This document shows, piece after piece, positions 1-12,300 of a stretch of 64,000 nt of DNA. Source of the DNA: Rhipidocladum racemiflorum (Eukaryota > Streptophyta > Magnoliopsida > Poales > Poaceae); NCBI GenBank assembly GCA_036346355.1, contig CM070580.1, forward strand, positions 22,869,374 to 22,933,373, written 5' to 3'. Positions within the stretch are counted from its first letter, which is position 1; each line of letters opens with the position of its first letter. The position numbers and the translations under genes were made by a program. Under the pieces are notes generated by a model. That model ran no database searches. It saw only the letters and a program-made list of their open reading frames with translations, and was not told the DNA's origin.

Positions 1-1172
1 TACGTAAGTCTAACCGGCTCTCAATCCCCTTCTAAACACAAGTTATTTAAGGCGCTGCTCCAAGTCTAACCAACTTGCCCGACTAAAGGAAGACGACGAC
101 AACGACCGCGGAGGGCACTCGTGAGCTACACGGCACGTGAGTTACCGGAGCGGCAAGTTGCACGACTTGCAGGGCGTGCGACAGTGGCCGTGACACGAGC
201 CGATCGGGTCGAACAGTGGGCAGAATCGGGGCCTCGGCTTCGCGGACCACCCGACCAGGCCAGGGTAGGCGACCAAGTCCCATCAGCTCTTGAATTGACA
301 GCGTGACCGCCGCCGGGAGCAGCCGGCGCTGGTGCTGTGCGTGATGATATGCCTTTGCTTGGCCTAAATTGAGTGGCAATCGTAACAGTGCACACGACCA
401 ATTTGAGCCGGTCTGCGCTCTGCAGGCGCCGAGCCATCACAAGCGACACGAGCAACCATTCGCGCTAGCTCGGCGGTGCAGCCACCTGATTGCGTGTTGA
501 GCGCAACCACGAGCGACCACTGACTGGCGCACAACATTAGCAGGGTGTTGACATCAAGATTTGGCATTTGTAGCTGATCGGGTAGATGCGATCAATTTAG
601 TATTCTAACCGACTTGGAAGGATAGGACTAAATATGGATGCAAGGTTGAAGCGGGCAATCGATTTAGGGAGAAAAGTTTGTTATTAAAAATTGAGGCCGA
701 AACGTATTTCTCTGATCTTACAATCAATAAATCAATAAAAGGGGTTGTCTGATAAATAAAGTTATGTGTCGCCGATTATTGAACTCATCGACTTACACCG
801 ACTCAAGTTCGTCTTTTCTCCGATCTTGTTGCGTATCGACTTTTCTCTGATCTTGTTGCGCATCAACTTTTTCGGGAAAAGACCTACCTTTATCTAATTA
901 TCTTTCATCTAACCAGCTCGATCGAGCTGTTTAGATCTATCAGTTACTTTTGATCTAATCAGCTTGAGTTCAGATTATCATTGAGAAACTGATTGGTTTA
1001 GTGGATGATTGGAATACATATCTTTCTTGCCGATTGCAGGATCAAATCGGTTAGCACATCCGCACCCAAGTTAAACCTGGTGTTTGCTTATGCTGGTGCT
1101 AATTAACCATTCATTATGTTTTTTTTGGCGTCAACACGCTTTTGACACACCCGGTGGGACTGATCGACGACG
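1..1172. other. Unassigned DNA and probable LTR/leader remnant upstream of a gypsy gag
   Basis: No gene is supported in 1-600; its short GC-rich ORFs overlap on both strands and look like chance. From about 600 to 1120 the sequence is AT-rich with short repeated phrases such as two copies of a 'gatcttgttgcg' motif near 825-860. It runs directly into the leader of a recognisable gag remnant starting at 1173, so it is probably the 3' part of that element's 5' LTR plus leader. I could not find LTR ends, a TSD or a second LTR copy in the window, so the boundary is inferred. Confidence 0.3.
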
Positions 1173-2780
1173 ATGTCTTCTGCCAAAAAGTTGATCTTTC
1201 CGTCTAACGTCAATCCTGAAGCTATAATCGTCCCTACAATGGACGATTTAACACCCGAACAACGAAAAGAAGCTGAAGACCAAAAAGTTGCATTCGAGCA
1301 GATGATGTTGAACTGCAACTAGAGGACCTGACACAGCGTCACACAGTAGACCACGTTGCCAACGGTAAGTTTCGGTGACAAGGAGACTTCGGCTGCTTCA
1401 GAGAACCGATCGGTATGTCGATATATATACCCGTACAAGCGGAGCTATCAGATATGATTAACTAAGCTATACATGGTGCCCTTGTCAACCAATCATCGGC
1501 TCTGGTAACCACGGTCAAGCTGATGATAGCCAATAGCGTCAAGGAAATAGTACAAGAAATGGCGTCGACCGAAACACTACTAGACCCTGTGTAGCCATTA
1601 CCGACGTACGCGGTCTACTATATCGCTCAGAACACACAACCACTGAAGCCAGCAGTCGATCCTAAGCCGTTGGCTACCACCCCTATGACACCAACGCAGC
1701 CATCCGTGGTCTTCCCACGAGATCCATGTGCGAGTGGGATTACTCATTACCAGGCACACATTGATGGTTCCAAGCTGGACTCCTAGCCCAACATAATCAC
1801 CATCGGCACCCTTTGTATTCCAAATTAGTCGTTCAGCCGATAGTCTCCAGTACGTTCTCATTATATTGAGCCGATTCCACCATAGGATCCGGCCCCGTGT
1901 AGGGTTATTTCATACTCAAAGTCGTTCGTTCCATTGCCAGAGCCAACGTTTAGAAGGCAAAGCATCGGCTATGAACACCCACATATGCCATTGCCATCTC
2001 AGGCACCACGGCACCTAAGTTTACACTCGGGGGGCAACATACCGATTTCGCTCATAATTGGCACATGCCACAACATAGAGTGTCATCGTCTAAGGAAACT
2101 GATTGAGCCAAAGCTATTACCACGGTGTTGCGGTATCTGTTTGGCATTCAACCAAAGGGCGGACTATCGGCTATCGAAAGTCTTATCTTGATTACATTGA
2201 TTGTATCATGTACCCCAATGGTTATAGGGTACCCGATTTCACAAAATTTAGGGAGATGATTCCACAACAACATTGAAACATGTCAAGCGTTTTGTTGTGC
2301 AGTGTGGCAAGGCAGCTCAGTCCGACGAGCTTAAAGTAAAATTGTTTCCGTTGTCCTTATCTAGGGCGACTTTTACTTGGCTCACAACGTTGCCTTCAAA
2401 TTCGGTCAGTACTTGGGTCGATTTAGAAAGCCAGTTCTATAAGCCTTAATTCGGAAGTTTAGAATTAAGGATTTCCGATTTGAGCTATGTCCGATAGAAA
2501 TTCAGGGAATTGGTAACAGATTATATCAAAAGATTTCGGAAGATTAGAAATTGGTGCTTTAATATCACCTTACACGACAACCAATTGGTTGACTTAGCCT
2601 TTCAGGGACTAATTCCTCCCCTAAAGAAGAGGTTTGGTAGCGAATAGTTCACCAATTTAAGTCATTTATTGCACAGATTATCGGCTCAAGAAATCCATTT
2701 CTTTGAGAATAAAGATTTCAAAGATGGATTTAGAAGTTGCACAGATTAACTACCGTCTAAGTTGATATTGTTTATTGACT
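1173..2780 (+). pseudogene. Degenerate Ty3/gypsy gag
   Basis: This is a decayed capsid (gag) gene of a gypsy-type LTR retrotransposon. Gag proteins package the element RNA into cytoplasmic particles. An ATG at 1173 opens a frame of about 50 codons beginning MSSAKKLIF, then stops and frameshifts follow. From about 2215 to 2720 the capsid core is still readable across frames: a YRVPDFTKFRE-like start, a VKRFVVQCGKAAQSDELK-like helix, SRATFTWL, a DYIKRFRK-like segment and LADLAFQGL. This order matches grass gypsy gag proteins. No protease or RT follows; AT-rich DNA begins near 2800, so the element is truncated or interrupted. It is not functional. The exact subfamily is not assigned. Confidence 0.6.
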
Positions 2781-4322
2781 TCACAGCTTTCAGTTTGATC
2801 GACAATCATATATGTGCTGCCCATAAAGGTACCAGGCATATGCAGTAGCCTAAACAGCCTAATGACCTGCCACAATCCAGCATGCCAGCTAATTACCCAA
2901 CAATTTAAAACCAGTCACTGTTTCAATGAAACTGCAGCAAGACAAATCCAAGTGTCACCAGTAAAATTACAAATAGTAACAACTAGATGCAATTTGGGCT
3001 GCAAGTTGCTGTGGACGAAAAGATTTAATAAAACATGTAGAGATTTTAACAGAGAATTTTTTTTTTGGGAATACCTCAATTTATATAAAGTATAGATTTT
3101 TTTTAAAAAAAATACTCCTATAATTTTTTTAAAAATACAAAAACATTAATTTTAAGAATATCTAAAAAAGGAAACAAAAATTGCTGATTTCATTTTAAAA
3201 ATTTTTAAAAATATTCATGTTAAAAGTTATAAAAGATTAAAAAAATCTTAAAAAAGAAAAACAAAAAATGCTGCTTTTTTTCAAAAATTCTAAAAATATT
3301 CGTGTAAAAAGTTATAAATGATAAAAAAATCTAAAAAACTTTTGTTAAAAAAATGAAAAATGAAACCATTTTTCTTCGAAAGGAAAAATAGAAAAGGAAG
3401 CACTATAAAAAGTTTTTCCAAAAAACCAAGAAAGTAAAAAAAAAAAAGAAGTATTGTCATTTTAATGATTATAAAAGTTTATACTTTTTATTTAAAAAAT
3501 AATTTTAGAAAAAAGTTGAAAAAAATCTTTATATTTTTCTGGACAAAAAAAGGAAAATGAAACCACTGTAGATTTGGACAAAAAAAAAGCAAGACCACCT
3601 GGTAGCGCACGAGAGCTCTATCCAACCGAGCCATAGGCTTGTGAAATGTGAAGGTAACAAATATATAACCTACACAACTTGGTATTGTAGTTTCTATAGT
3701 TAAAAACAAACGCGTGTAGAGTGGACGGCTAGGCCTCCGTATATTTTTGAGAATATACACACACACACCAAGGCCAAATGAATGGAAAAAGGATACTAAA
3801 AATGGTCGAAAGGTCATGAGACCACATGACACCCATGAACCGAGTGTTCTAAATAAAGGCCATTAAGACTTATAAACGGCGTTAAAATGGTAAAAGTCCC
3901 CAATCCGTTACGTTTATAGATATTTCAATGTTTACCCGTTTTATCAGGCAATTTATTCGGTTTAACGGCCGTTAACGTTTAACACGCCTATTTTATTGGG
4001 CCATTTATTTGGTTAAAGTTGCAACATTTCCATATAGCATGGAACAATATGACATACATGAGATTAATGCTAGATTTGCCTTTTATTGCCATTTGTGTTG
4101 TTCATTAACTCAATCATGATTCTTTAATTACATTCACAATGTCATCTTTTTTCTTCAAGTCACCCCTATGGACAATTGTTGATATCCTGATAGTTTCATT
4201 CTATATGTATGAAAGAAGATGAGTTTGAGGCTTATTTTGTTACTACAAACACATTAATATATTTCTCTGAATTTTAAATAGTAAATCCATTTACAAAACT
4301 ATTTACAAGGCCGCTTACCGTA
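2781..4322. other. AT-rich intergenic DNA with poly-A/T tracts
   Basis: No gene is seen. From 3050 to 3580 the sequence is very AT-rich, with runs of A and T and internally repeated phrases such as 'aaaatattcgtg' and 'aaaaatctaaaaa', which suggests small diverged duplications. At 3601-3640 (minus strand) there is a short stretch resembling a tRNA A box (see findings). From 3840 to 4020 there are 'cggcgttaaaatgg' and 'cggccgttaacg' phrases that look like the subterminal part of a DNA transposon, but no clean terminal inverted repeat was found. The ORF at 3488-3832 is low-complexity and not credible as a gene. Confidence 0.5.
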
Positions 4323-5035
4323 TGTCGTATGTTAGGAAACGGCACACGCGAGTGAAGGCGAATGCTGGCCGTTTCACATGCCACCATCGACGAGGAGAGA
4401 GCGTTGACACAAGAGTTTATACAGCTTCGGACGCTAAGATAGACGCCCAACTCCTATCGGTGTGCCCCCTAGGCAAGGGGGGAGGGGTACCTCCTTGTCC
4501 AAGTTTCCTGAGGGCACACAAATTGTATGTCTTGTATTCAATAAGAGTTCATTTTACAAGTAGGAGTTACAATAAGCATTTATAGGTGCTCATCCTGTTA
4601 CACAAATACCATCCTACCCCTATTAGGGTGGCTCAAGTGTGGGCAACTTTGTCGTTCCAGGGAGGTGGTAGTGGATACTACGCTATTGTTTTGTAGGGGT
4701 AGGCCTCTGACTCTGAGGTCCACAGGGGTCCCGCGGCTTGGACCCTCCTTTGGGGGCCGACCTCGTGAGAGGACCACGAGACTTGGCGAGCCTACTCGTT
4801 AATTGATGCCAAGCAAGGTGGGGGTATGTGTCTCAATGGGCGTTTACAGAGGGGCGCCTCATGGACCAGGAGTTGAGCCTCGTGCCCTATGAATGGGAAC
4901 GAGATAGAGCCGTAAGGGCAGGGGCATCACTCCCCACACCCTCCTTAGAGGGCCGACGGGTTATGAGGGGATCTCCTGTAGCACATTGGAGAAGTATGGG
5001 ACCTTCCTTTTGTTGCTAATGGGTTAGGAAGCATG
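4323..5035 (+). repeat. 5' LTR of the 4323-8031 element
   Basis: The left copy begins TGTCGTATG and aligns with 7386-8031 over most of its length. The right end is uncertain, because similarity fades after about 5015. Confidence 0.5.
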
Positions 5036-6271
5036 TGGCGTTTGTAACTCCCCTAAAAGTTGGCGTTAAACTGTTCATGTAGATGGGTCAAAGAGTGGAT
5101 GGAGCCCCTCTTTTGACTGAAGGACCACGATCGTGTTGTCCTTGAGAGAAAAAGCAGGAGGCAATTGCACATCTCTGCATCCCCGCCTCCCCCAGCCCGG
5201 ATAGCCGCGATGTAGACCTCCACGAACTGTATAGGATCGGAGTCACTATCGTATGGTCTAATGTTAGGCTGGTGGATTTGGGTCGAAACGGGATTTCGGA
5301 TATACCCCGAGTGAGGGGGTTACCATTCTCAGGACTGCCCCAACCGCCACGCCCACAGGAGAAGACGACCTCACGTGGCAGCGACGGGACTCTTCAGAGT
5401 TGGGAGAGCTGGAGGCCTGTTTGTGGCGACAACAATGTCCACGTCCAGGAGAGCCGAAGTACTCCAGCTGACGTGGTTCGAGTAGGTTGTGAAACCAAAG
5501 ACTCAGCATCCACTCCTCTAGAGCGGTGGTGGCCATAACGATTAGGCGAGGTAGAAGCACGCCTGGTGCTGGCGAAATGGAAACGACTTCCGTCCACTTG
5601 GCTACGCTAAACATGACACGGGTCCTTTGAGCCTTGTGAGCACTCGTGGGCAACCATGGGTGGAATCCCTTGCCTGTCCAGGACTGCTCTTGGGGGAGCA
5701 GCTACCTTTGGTCTTGGAGGCTCTCCCACCACCCTGGGCCACATCGCGCCACGAGGCTGAGAATCTGCTCCGACCGATGGGAGGCGACTCACCATCTCCG
5801 AATGCAGGCGCATTTGCCCAGGAGGACGAGCTTGAGGGGTAGGATATGTAACTCCTGCCCATGGGGATGCGAGCTCAGCCTCAGGGGTTGTGGTGATGGT
5901 ATGAATTGCAATGGTATTGGGTAAGCCCCTGAACCCTGAATCCAGCAAGCGCAGCAACCAAAAGGGAGCCCCATTTGACACCGCTGCATGGGCAAGCGAG
6001 GGGAGGTTGTATAGGTTCCCCTTTGCTTGCCCCCGTAGACGAAGGCTGCGCCTCCACAAGCCCTTGGGTCAGTGGTTACTTGGACCAAGGGAAGTGGTAG
6101 AGTGGTGAGAGGTGTGGACGGCCACCGTGAGGGCAGTAAGAGGCCACCATGTAGTCCACAGTTTGCCTCGTGGTTGCCTCCACCATGGACTGCCACTTGG
6201 TTACGTCCAGCACATTAGGATGGTGGTTGGCTCTAGAACTCCCAACCCTGCGGCAGCAAGGGTATCACGGG

Positions 6272-7128
6272 TAGGGATGAAAACGGTCGGTAAATAAATG
6301 TTCCGTTTCCATATTTTTTACCGGTAACGGAAACGAAATCGGAAACCCTGGAAACGAATACGGAAACGAATGCGGAATGGAACGAAGCGGATACGGAAAC
6401 GAAAGCGGAAAATTCCACCAAAACATAGTAGAGAATTACAATATACATGACCACAAGAACAATGTAGCCCATTCCACCTCCAAGGTGGACACAAGAATAG
6501 TACTATTATTTGTCTTCCATATCACTAGAAAATTTTTCTCTAGAAAATTTTTCTCAAGTTTGTCAGCTGAAGGCACATTATTTGTCTTCCATATCAGATC
6601 ATATCCCCATCCATATAATTATCATTGATATAATTTGTATATTATTAGTCGATGTTCATTTATGATTTTCTGAGATTTATCTTGGATTTTCTAGAGTTTA
6701 TAAATACTATTTTGCTATTTTTAGATTTATAAAAATAATTTATTTATAAAAAATAAAAATAAAATTATGCTGAAAATAGTTTTTCTAGGTTCAAAATATT
6801 CCAAAGTATTTTTGAAATTTTTTTCAAAATTTTTGAACTCTATTTAATATTTTATATAAATCATTTGTATTTATAAAATTATTTTAATTCAAAAATAAAT
6901 ATAAACTCTCCTCATGTTTAGGTCAAGCCTATTTCCCTTTCCGACCCGTTTCCGTTTTTAATTTCCGGTTTCACTTATACGGAATTTCCGTTTCCGTTAC
7001 CGTTTCCAACAAAAAATTTCCGTTCCCGTTTCCGTACCGATATTTTTCATTTCCATTTCCGAAAAAGGGCATCCGTTTCCGTTTTCCTTCGGAACGGTCG
7101 AAAATTTTTCGTTCCGTTTTCACCCCTA
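6272..7128. mobile_element. hAT-type non-autonomous element (857 bp) with 8-bp TSD
   Basis: The termini are tagggatgaaaacgg at 6272 and the inverted form ccgttttcaccccta ending at 7128. They are flanked by atcacggg (6264-6271) and atcacagg (7129-7136), an 8-bp TSD with one mismatch, as expected for hAT transposons. Subterminal DNA is rich in 'ggaaacg'/'cgtttcc' repeats in inverted orientation on the two sides (6300-6410 and 6945-7110). The AT-rich centre has no transposase. The element sits inside the 4323-8031 LTR element, so it is younger than that. Confidence 0.85.
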
Positions 7129-7385
7129 ATCACAGGCCTCTTGCCCTTGGCCCAAGACGGCTAGCATGAGGGAGGACGCATCTTGGTGCCCCGGAACTTG
7201 TCGAACGTTGTCCACCTCAGGGTGGATGGCTCTAATATCTGAGGGAGGAGCACACCTAGGTTTACCTAGGAGGAGGATCGTCCACGTGCTCCTTGCGCTT
7301 CGAAGCTAGAGGAGTCTTCAGGTGTTTCTTGGTAGGAGTCATAGCCTTCTATAAATTAGCTACAGTCCCCGCGAGCGACGCCAAA

Positions 7386-8031
7386 TATCATATGTTAGAA
7401 AATGGGACACATGACTGAGGGTAGATGGCGGCCTTTTCACGAGCCGCTATCCACAAGAGAGCGCGTTGATACAATTGTTTATACAGATTCAGGTGCTATG
7501 GTGGACGCCCTACTCTTGCCGATGTGCCCTTAAGCGAGAAGGACGTACCCCCATCTCTAGGTTCCCCAAGGACACACCAGTTGTATGTCATATTCAATGA
7601 GTTCCTTTGACAAGTAGGAGAAAGCATTTATAGGTGCTCGACCTATTACACAAATACCGTCATACCCCTACTAGGGTGGCTTAAGTGTGGGCAACTTTGT
7701 CATTATAAGGAAGGTGGCAGTGGATCCCACGCCATTGTTTCGTAGGGGCCAACCTTGTGGGGGATCACAAGACTTGGTGGGTCTATTCATAAGTTGATAC
7801 CAAGCAAGGTGAGGGTATCTCTGTATCTCAATGGACGCTTTCAGAGGGGCACCCTCACGGACCAGGAGTGCCTCATGCCCTATGGATGGGAACGAGACGA
7901 AAAGCCCTAAGGACTGGGCATCACCCCTCACACCCTCCTTTGAGGGCCATCAGGGTATGAAGGGATCTCCCTTAGCACATTAAAGGAGTATGAGACCTCC
8001 ATTCCGAAAGGTGGTGAGTTTTCCTCCAACA
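7386..8031 (+). repeat. 3' LTR of the 4323-8031 element
   Basis: The right copy begins TATCATATG (the TG start is mutated) after a 'gagcgacgccaaa' sequence and ends with ccaaca at 8031. It is homologous to 4323-5035. Because the copies differ a lot, the insertion is old. Confidence 0.5.
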
Positions 8032-8036
8032 CCTTA

Positions 8037-9394
8037 TGTTTGCTAAAAGGTGGTATGACCGCTCATTCACTATTTACCATTATTTAGAACATTGGAACAT
8101 CAAAGAGGATAAAGAACACACACAAATAAACATTTATGAAAGAACTCAAAAGTATAGAAAACAGATGACCCAACTGTGGGTGAATAATAAGGATGCAAAT
8201 AAAGCGAAATTCCCTACACCGGTCATCACAAGGATAACAATCGGCATCTGAACAGCGTGATGGCAGCTCATATAATCTGACTATATCATTACAAACTACA
8301 TGCAGTAACTTTTGCTCAAGAATTGCACATGAATGCTATCGAATTCCCCTGATGCTAGCAGTGTAGCATTATCTTCTTCACAGGTAAACATGACGTGCCT
8401 ATATATTATTTGCAACTCAAATATAACGGCCGGTTCCATATGGGAACCACAAAAATAGAAAAAAGACATATCACATGTTAGGCACCATAAGCAAGGAAAC
8501 CAATAGCATCAAATATTTACAAGAACTTTCATTACTTGATCAGAACCTAGCTATCAGAAAAATGAAGTATTGCACAAACCTCAATCTAACCAGCAGCATC
8601 CAAACAACGAAACAGTAGTACTTTAGGGGACTTTCACAATCATCAACGAAGTAACCAACTTGGTTGTTGTTGTTGAGGTGTGGATTAAGTCACCCTGGGA
8701 ACATAAAAAAGCTTGTGCACATGGTGCTAATCTGCCAATAATCCAAATTTAAATCAACAAAGTGGTACAGTTTACATTGATAAAGTGTGCACAACTAAAA
8801 AAAACATGTTACCATTACAAAGCAAGCTCATGCGAACGGTTACTCCTCAATCCTCATTGCAAGAATATGGTCATTAATTTACATTATCTAAAGCTTTTTG
8901 CTGAAACATCAGCATATATCCAATACCAGGTATTCGATAGGATAATCATCAACCAGACGACTCAATTTGACTTAAGACACTTAGTTCTTTTCCAGTAAAT
9001 AAATAGTATATAAACAATTATGTAGGTTTGATTGATTGGCTTGATGTAAGTCATCCGAAAAAACAGATACTGTAATACCGAATTATTCAGAACTACATCA
9101 ATTGCGATGATTGGAATAAAGCAAACGGGAGCACAATATCAAATAACATAAATATTTCCTTCCCAGAGTTATGGTTCGTACAAATTTGTAAAAGCAAACA
9201 TTACCAGATAGCTAGCAGCTAAGCCTGAACACAGCTGCATCAAGGAAACAGCTCAGGAATCCTCAATTACTCAGATCAACTGCCACATAAACATACAGAA
9301 CGTTAAACAGGCATCATATAAGCACACTTCCATAACATGAGATAAGCACTTGAAAAATAGAAATATGTGAATGCATAGCAAGAAATTCCTCAGC
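8037..9394. other. Region 3' of the splicing-factor gene
   Basis: No coding feature is supported. The DNA is AT-rich and non-repetitive to the eye. Because the gene at 9395-16616 reads leftward, its 3' UTR and polyadenylation site must lie here, probably within the first few hundred bases below 9395, but I could not pick out a clear poly(A) signal. The ORF at 8762-8998 has no recognisable domain and is likely chance. Confidence 0.4.
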
Positions 9395-12300
9395 CTAGTG
9401 GTTGACGGCTTTTTTTGCTCTAAGAGATTCCAGGGCCTTCTCCCGAAGCTCAATTTCAAGTTTCTTCTGATCAGATTCTTCTCTCCCAGTGTATGAACCT
9501 TTCTTCCTAAGATCAACATCTGAGTCAGATTCACGATCCTTCTCAAGATCTGAAGGCGGAGTAACGGTATCAACATACTTCATTTTTTGTTTGCTGGCAT
9601 GAAGGTCTGCCCTTCTGCGGCGCCGCTCTTCACGTCTACGGTGTCTTTCCTCTTTTCGCAGCCTCTTCTCTTCCTTCCTCCTCCTCTTGGACTCCTTGTC
9701 ATCTGGCTCAGAACCAGACTCAGAACTATCATCATAATGTCTCTTATACTTGTGAGCCTTCTTATGCCTTCGCTTCTCAGAATGGGATCTGTGTTTCTCA
9801 GATTCTTCTGATTCCGAACTGCCAGAGCCAATGTGACTATTACCATATGTTCTTTCCTTAGCTTTTTCAAGAGGACTTCCATGATTCAATTGGGAATCTT
9901 CATCAACTTTAGCAGAATATTTCTTTGCTGCAATATCATCATGAGAAGCATCACGTGGACCCGTCATGGCATAAAAGCTGTCCTTTCCAACTCTACTAGG
10001 AGACTGCTGTTTCTGACAGGAATCATCAGGAGAATCAGTCTGGCGTTTAATTCTTGTACCATCAGGCTCATCTTCTGATGATTCTGACAGTTGATTACCA
10101 TGTTTCTTCTGGATGTCCTTGGCACTGGAACAGAAAACAGTGTCATTATTGCTGAGAGGACGCACATCGTGCTGAGAGATGGTGCTTCCAATAAATAATT
10201 ATAGCTAGATGAAATAAATCTAATTACTAGATCAAACATTGTTCTATCAATTGACATCATAATTATTAGGTCATACATCTGCCATAACAATTGCCACCAT
10301 TCTCATAGAGTGTACTTTGGTATATTATACAGTATAAACTTTGTCTGTTAAGATTCAGAATGGCAAATTCTAACAAAGCATGCATCAAGGTCTGAACTTT
10401 TTATAGTAATATTCAGTGTTTCAATTACAGAAAGAAAAAACACATTTATGAGTCGTAGGTCAAAAGAAAAAAGTGTTTCTTAACATATAAAAACCTACAA
10501 AAAAAAGGAAGTATTGTATAAGATGTCAAGTCAAGCATTATGCAACCCGAGTCTTTTGAGAACAAATTTAAGGAAACTAGAAATTGTCAAACAATAGAGA
10601 TGTCGTAAAGAAGCTTACCTCTGTTGTGATCTAGATGGAGATTTTTCTCCTGGGCTTGAGTCATCAGCATGGACTTTCTTTAGTTGATCAGCTGAGAAAT
10701 CCTTAGTTTTCCTGCGTGATGAATTGGCTTTCCTCGCATTTTCTCTGAACATGAACAAAAAATTGCGTTTTTACCATAGTGACACATTTTTAAAAGCACC
10801 GAGACAGGAAATAAATGGAGTCCAACCTTGCACGACTACCTTCCTCCTCATCCGCACTGGTATCTGTGCTGCCCTGACTGGGTAAATGTTTCCCAGTGCT
10901 CTTCAAAGGACTGCCAAAAATATGATGATACCTTTTAACATATAAGTTTAATCACCAATACGTGGGAAAGAAAATGAAAGACGCGCACAAATCAATATAG
11001 ACGAATACACACCTATCAAGTGTGGAGTTCCTTGCTGCATTGTTGGGAGACCTCAAGGATTTTGTCAACCTATGTTCTTCAGAGTCTGGTGAATGATGAC
11101 CACTCATTTCTGTGCCATTCCTATCATCATCGTATGATCTTCTTTGATCTTGGTTCCTGAGGCATTACAGGAAGTCAGACAATGACTTCCCTGAATCACT
11201 GTAACAGAAGATACTACCAATAAGACATGCATATTACCTTTGAAGCATATCTCTATCTTTAGTGGAGGGAACGCCATTTGTTCCTTTGTCAGTGTCTCTA
11301 CTAAAACTCCTACGAGAACGATTAGGACTCCTGCTACTGTATGGACTGATGCTCCTGTAAGTATTGGCATAAGTGTATTCAAATCAAAGAATAATCCTAT
11401 ACAGAAAGGCAACAGGTGATAATTCTATACAGAAAGGCAACAGGTGCAAAGCAAATCAGAGAGCAGTGTTACCTCCTTCGTTGTGGAGAGGCTCGGCGAT
11501 TTGTAGAACGAGTTTTTGGTGACATTGGGGATCTCCTCTGGCGTTTTGGTGACCTCCACTGCAGTGAGCAGTGAGGTGAAGGGGACCGCCGTCTTCCTGG
11601 AGACCGAGACCGTGGCCTAGATCTTCTAGGAGATGGAGACCGTGGCCTGCGTCTTCCTGGAGATGGAGGCCGCGGCCTGCGTCTTCCTGGCGATGGAGGC
11701 CGAGGCCGCGGCCTGCGTCTTCCTGGCGATGGAGGCCGCGGCCCAAGTCTTCCTGGCGATGGAGACCGTGGCCCGCGTCTTCCTGGCGATGGAGACCGTG
11801 GCCTACGACTTCCTGGCGATGGAGGCCGTGGCCTGCGTCTTCCTGGCGATGGAGACCGTGGCCCAAGTCTTCCTGGTGATGGAGACCGTGGCCCGCGTCT
11901 TCCTGGCGATGGAGACCGTGGCCCGCGTCTTCCTGGCGATGGAGACCGTGGCCCGCGTCTTCCTGGCGATGGAGACCAATGTCTGGCTGGTGAAAATCTG
12001 TGTCGAGCAGCTGATCTGTGATGTGCAGGAGATGGTGATCTCCTCAGTACACGAGCTGGAGACCGACGATGATGGGGAGATGGTGGTCGCCGCCGCCCAG
12101 AAGATGGAGATTTTCTCCGAATATGAGATCTCCGACGAGGTGATGGGGATCGATGTCTTGGTACTGAAGGTGATCTCCTGGAATATGGTGACCTCCGCCT
12201 AGACAATGAAGGAGCACTTCTTGGAGAATGCCTCCGGGGAGAAACAGAATGTCTAGGAGAAATTGAACGCCGTGATGATCTTTGTTGTCTGTCATAAGAA

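Larger units (their letters stand above)
4323..8031 (+). mobile_element. Non-autonomous LTR retrotransposon (two LTRs, no recognisable coding region)
   Basis: Two related blocks in direct orientation, 4323 to about 5035 and 7386-8031, share a TRTCRTATGTTAG-like start, a 'ttatacag' phrase, a 'tgtgcccc/tgtgccct' motif, a 'gtaggggtagg/gtaggggcca' stretch and an 'agcacatt' end region, with much divergence. They are read as 5' and 3' LTRs. The outer flanks are ccgta (4318-4322) and cctta (8032-8036), a possible 5-bp TSD with one mismatch. The internal part (about 5035-7385) contains no gag or pol motif I recognise; its overlapping ORFs on both strands look like chance in GC-rich DNA. A hAT element was later inserted at 6272-7128. 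Such an element would depend on enzymes made elsewhere. Confidence 0.55.

Noticed and set aside
5264..6196. Cluster of ORFs up to 150 codons on both strands
   Set aside because: No motif of gag, pol or any host family; all six frames are fairly open by composition inside a non-autonomous LTR element.
11633..12202. 189-codon plus-strand ORF as a gene
   Set aside because: It is the antisense shadow of the RS minisatellite in exon 7; its regular repeat comes from the 30-bp unit. Kept only as a low-interest observation.
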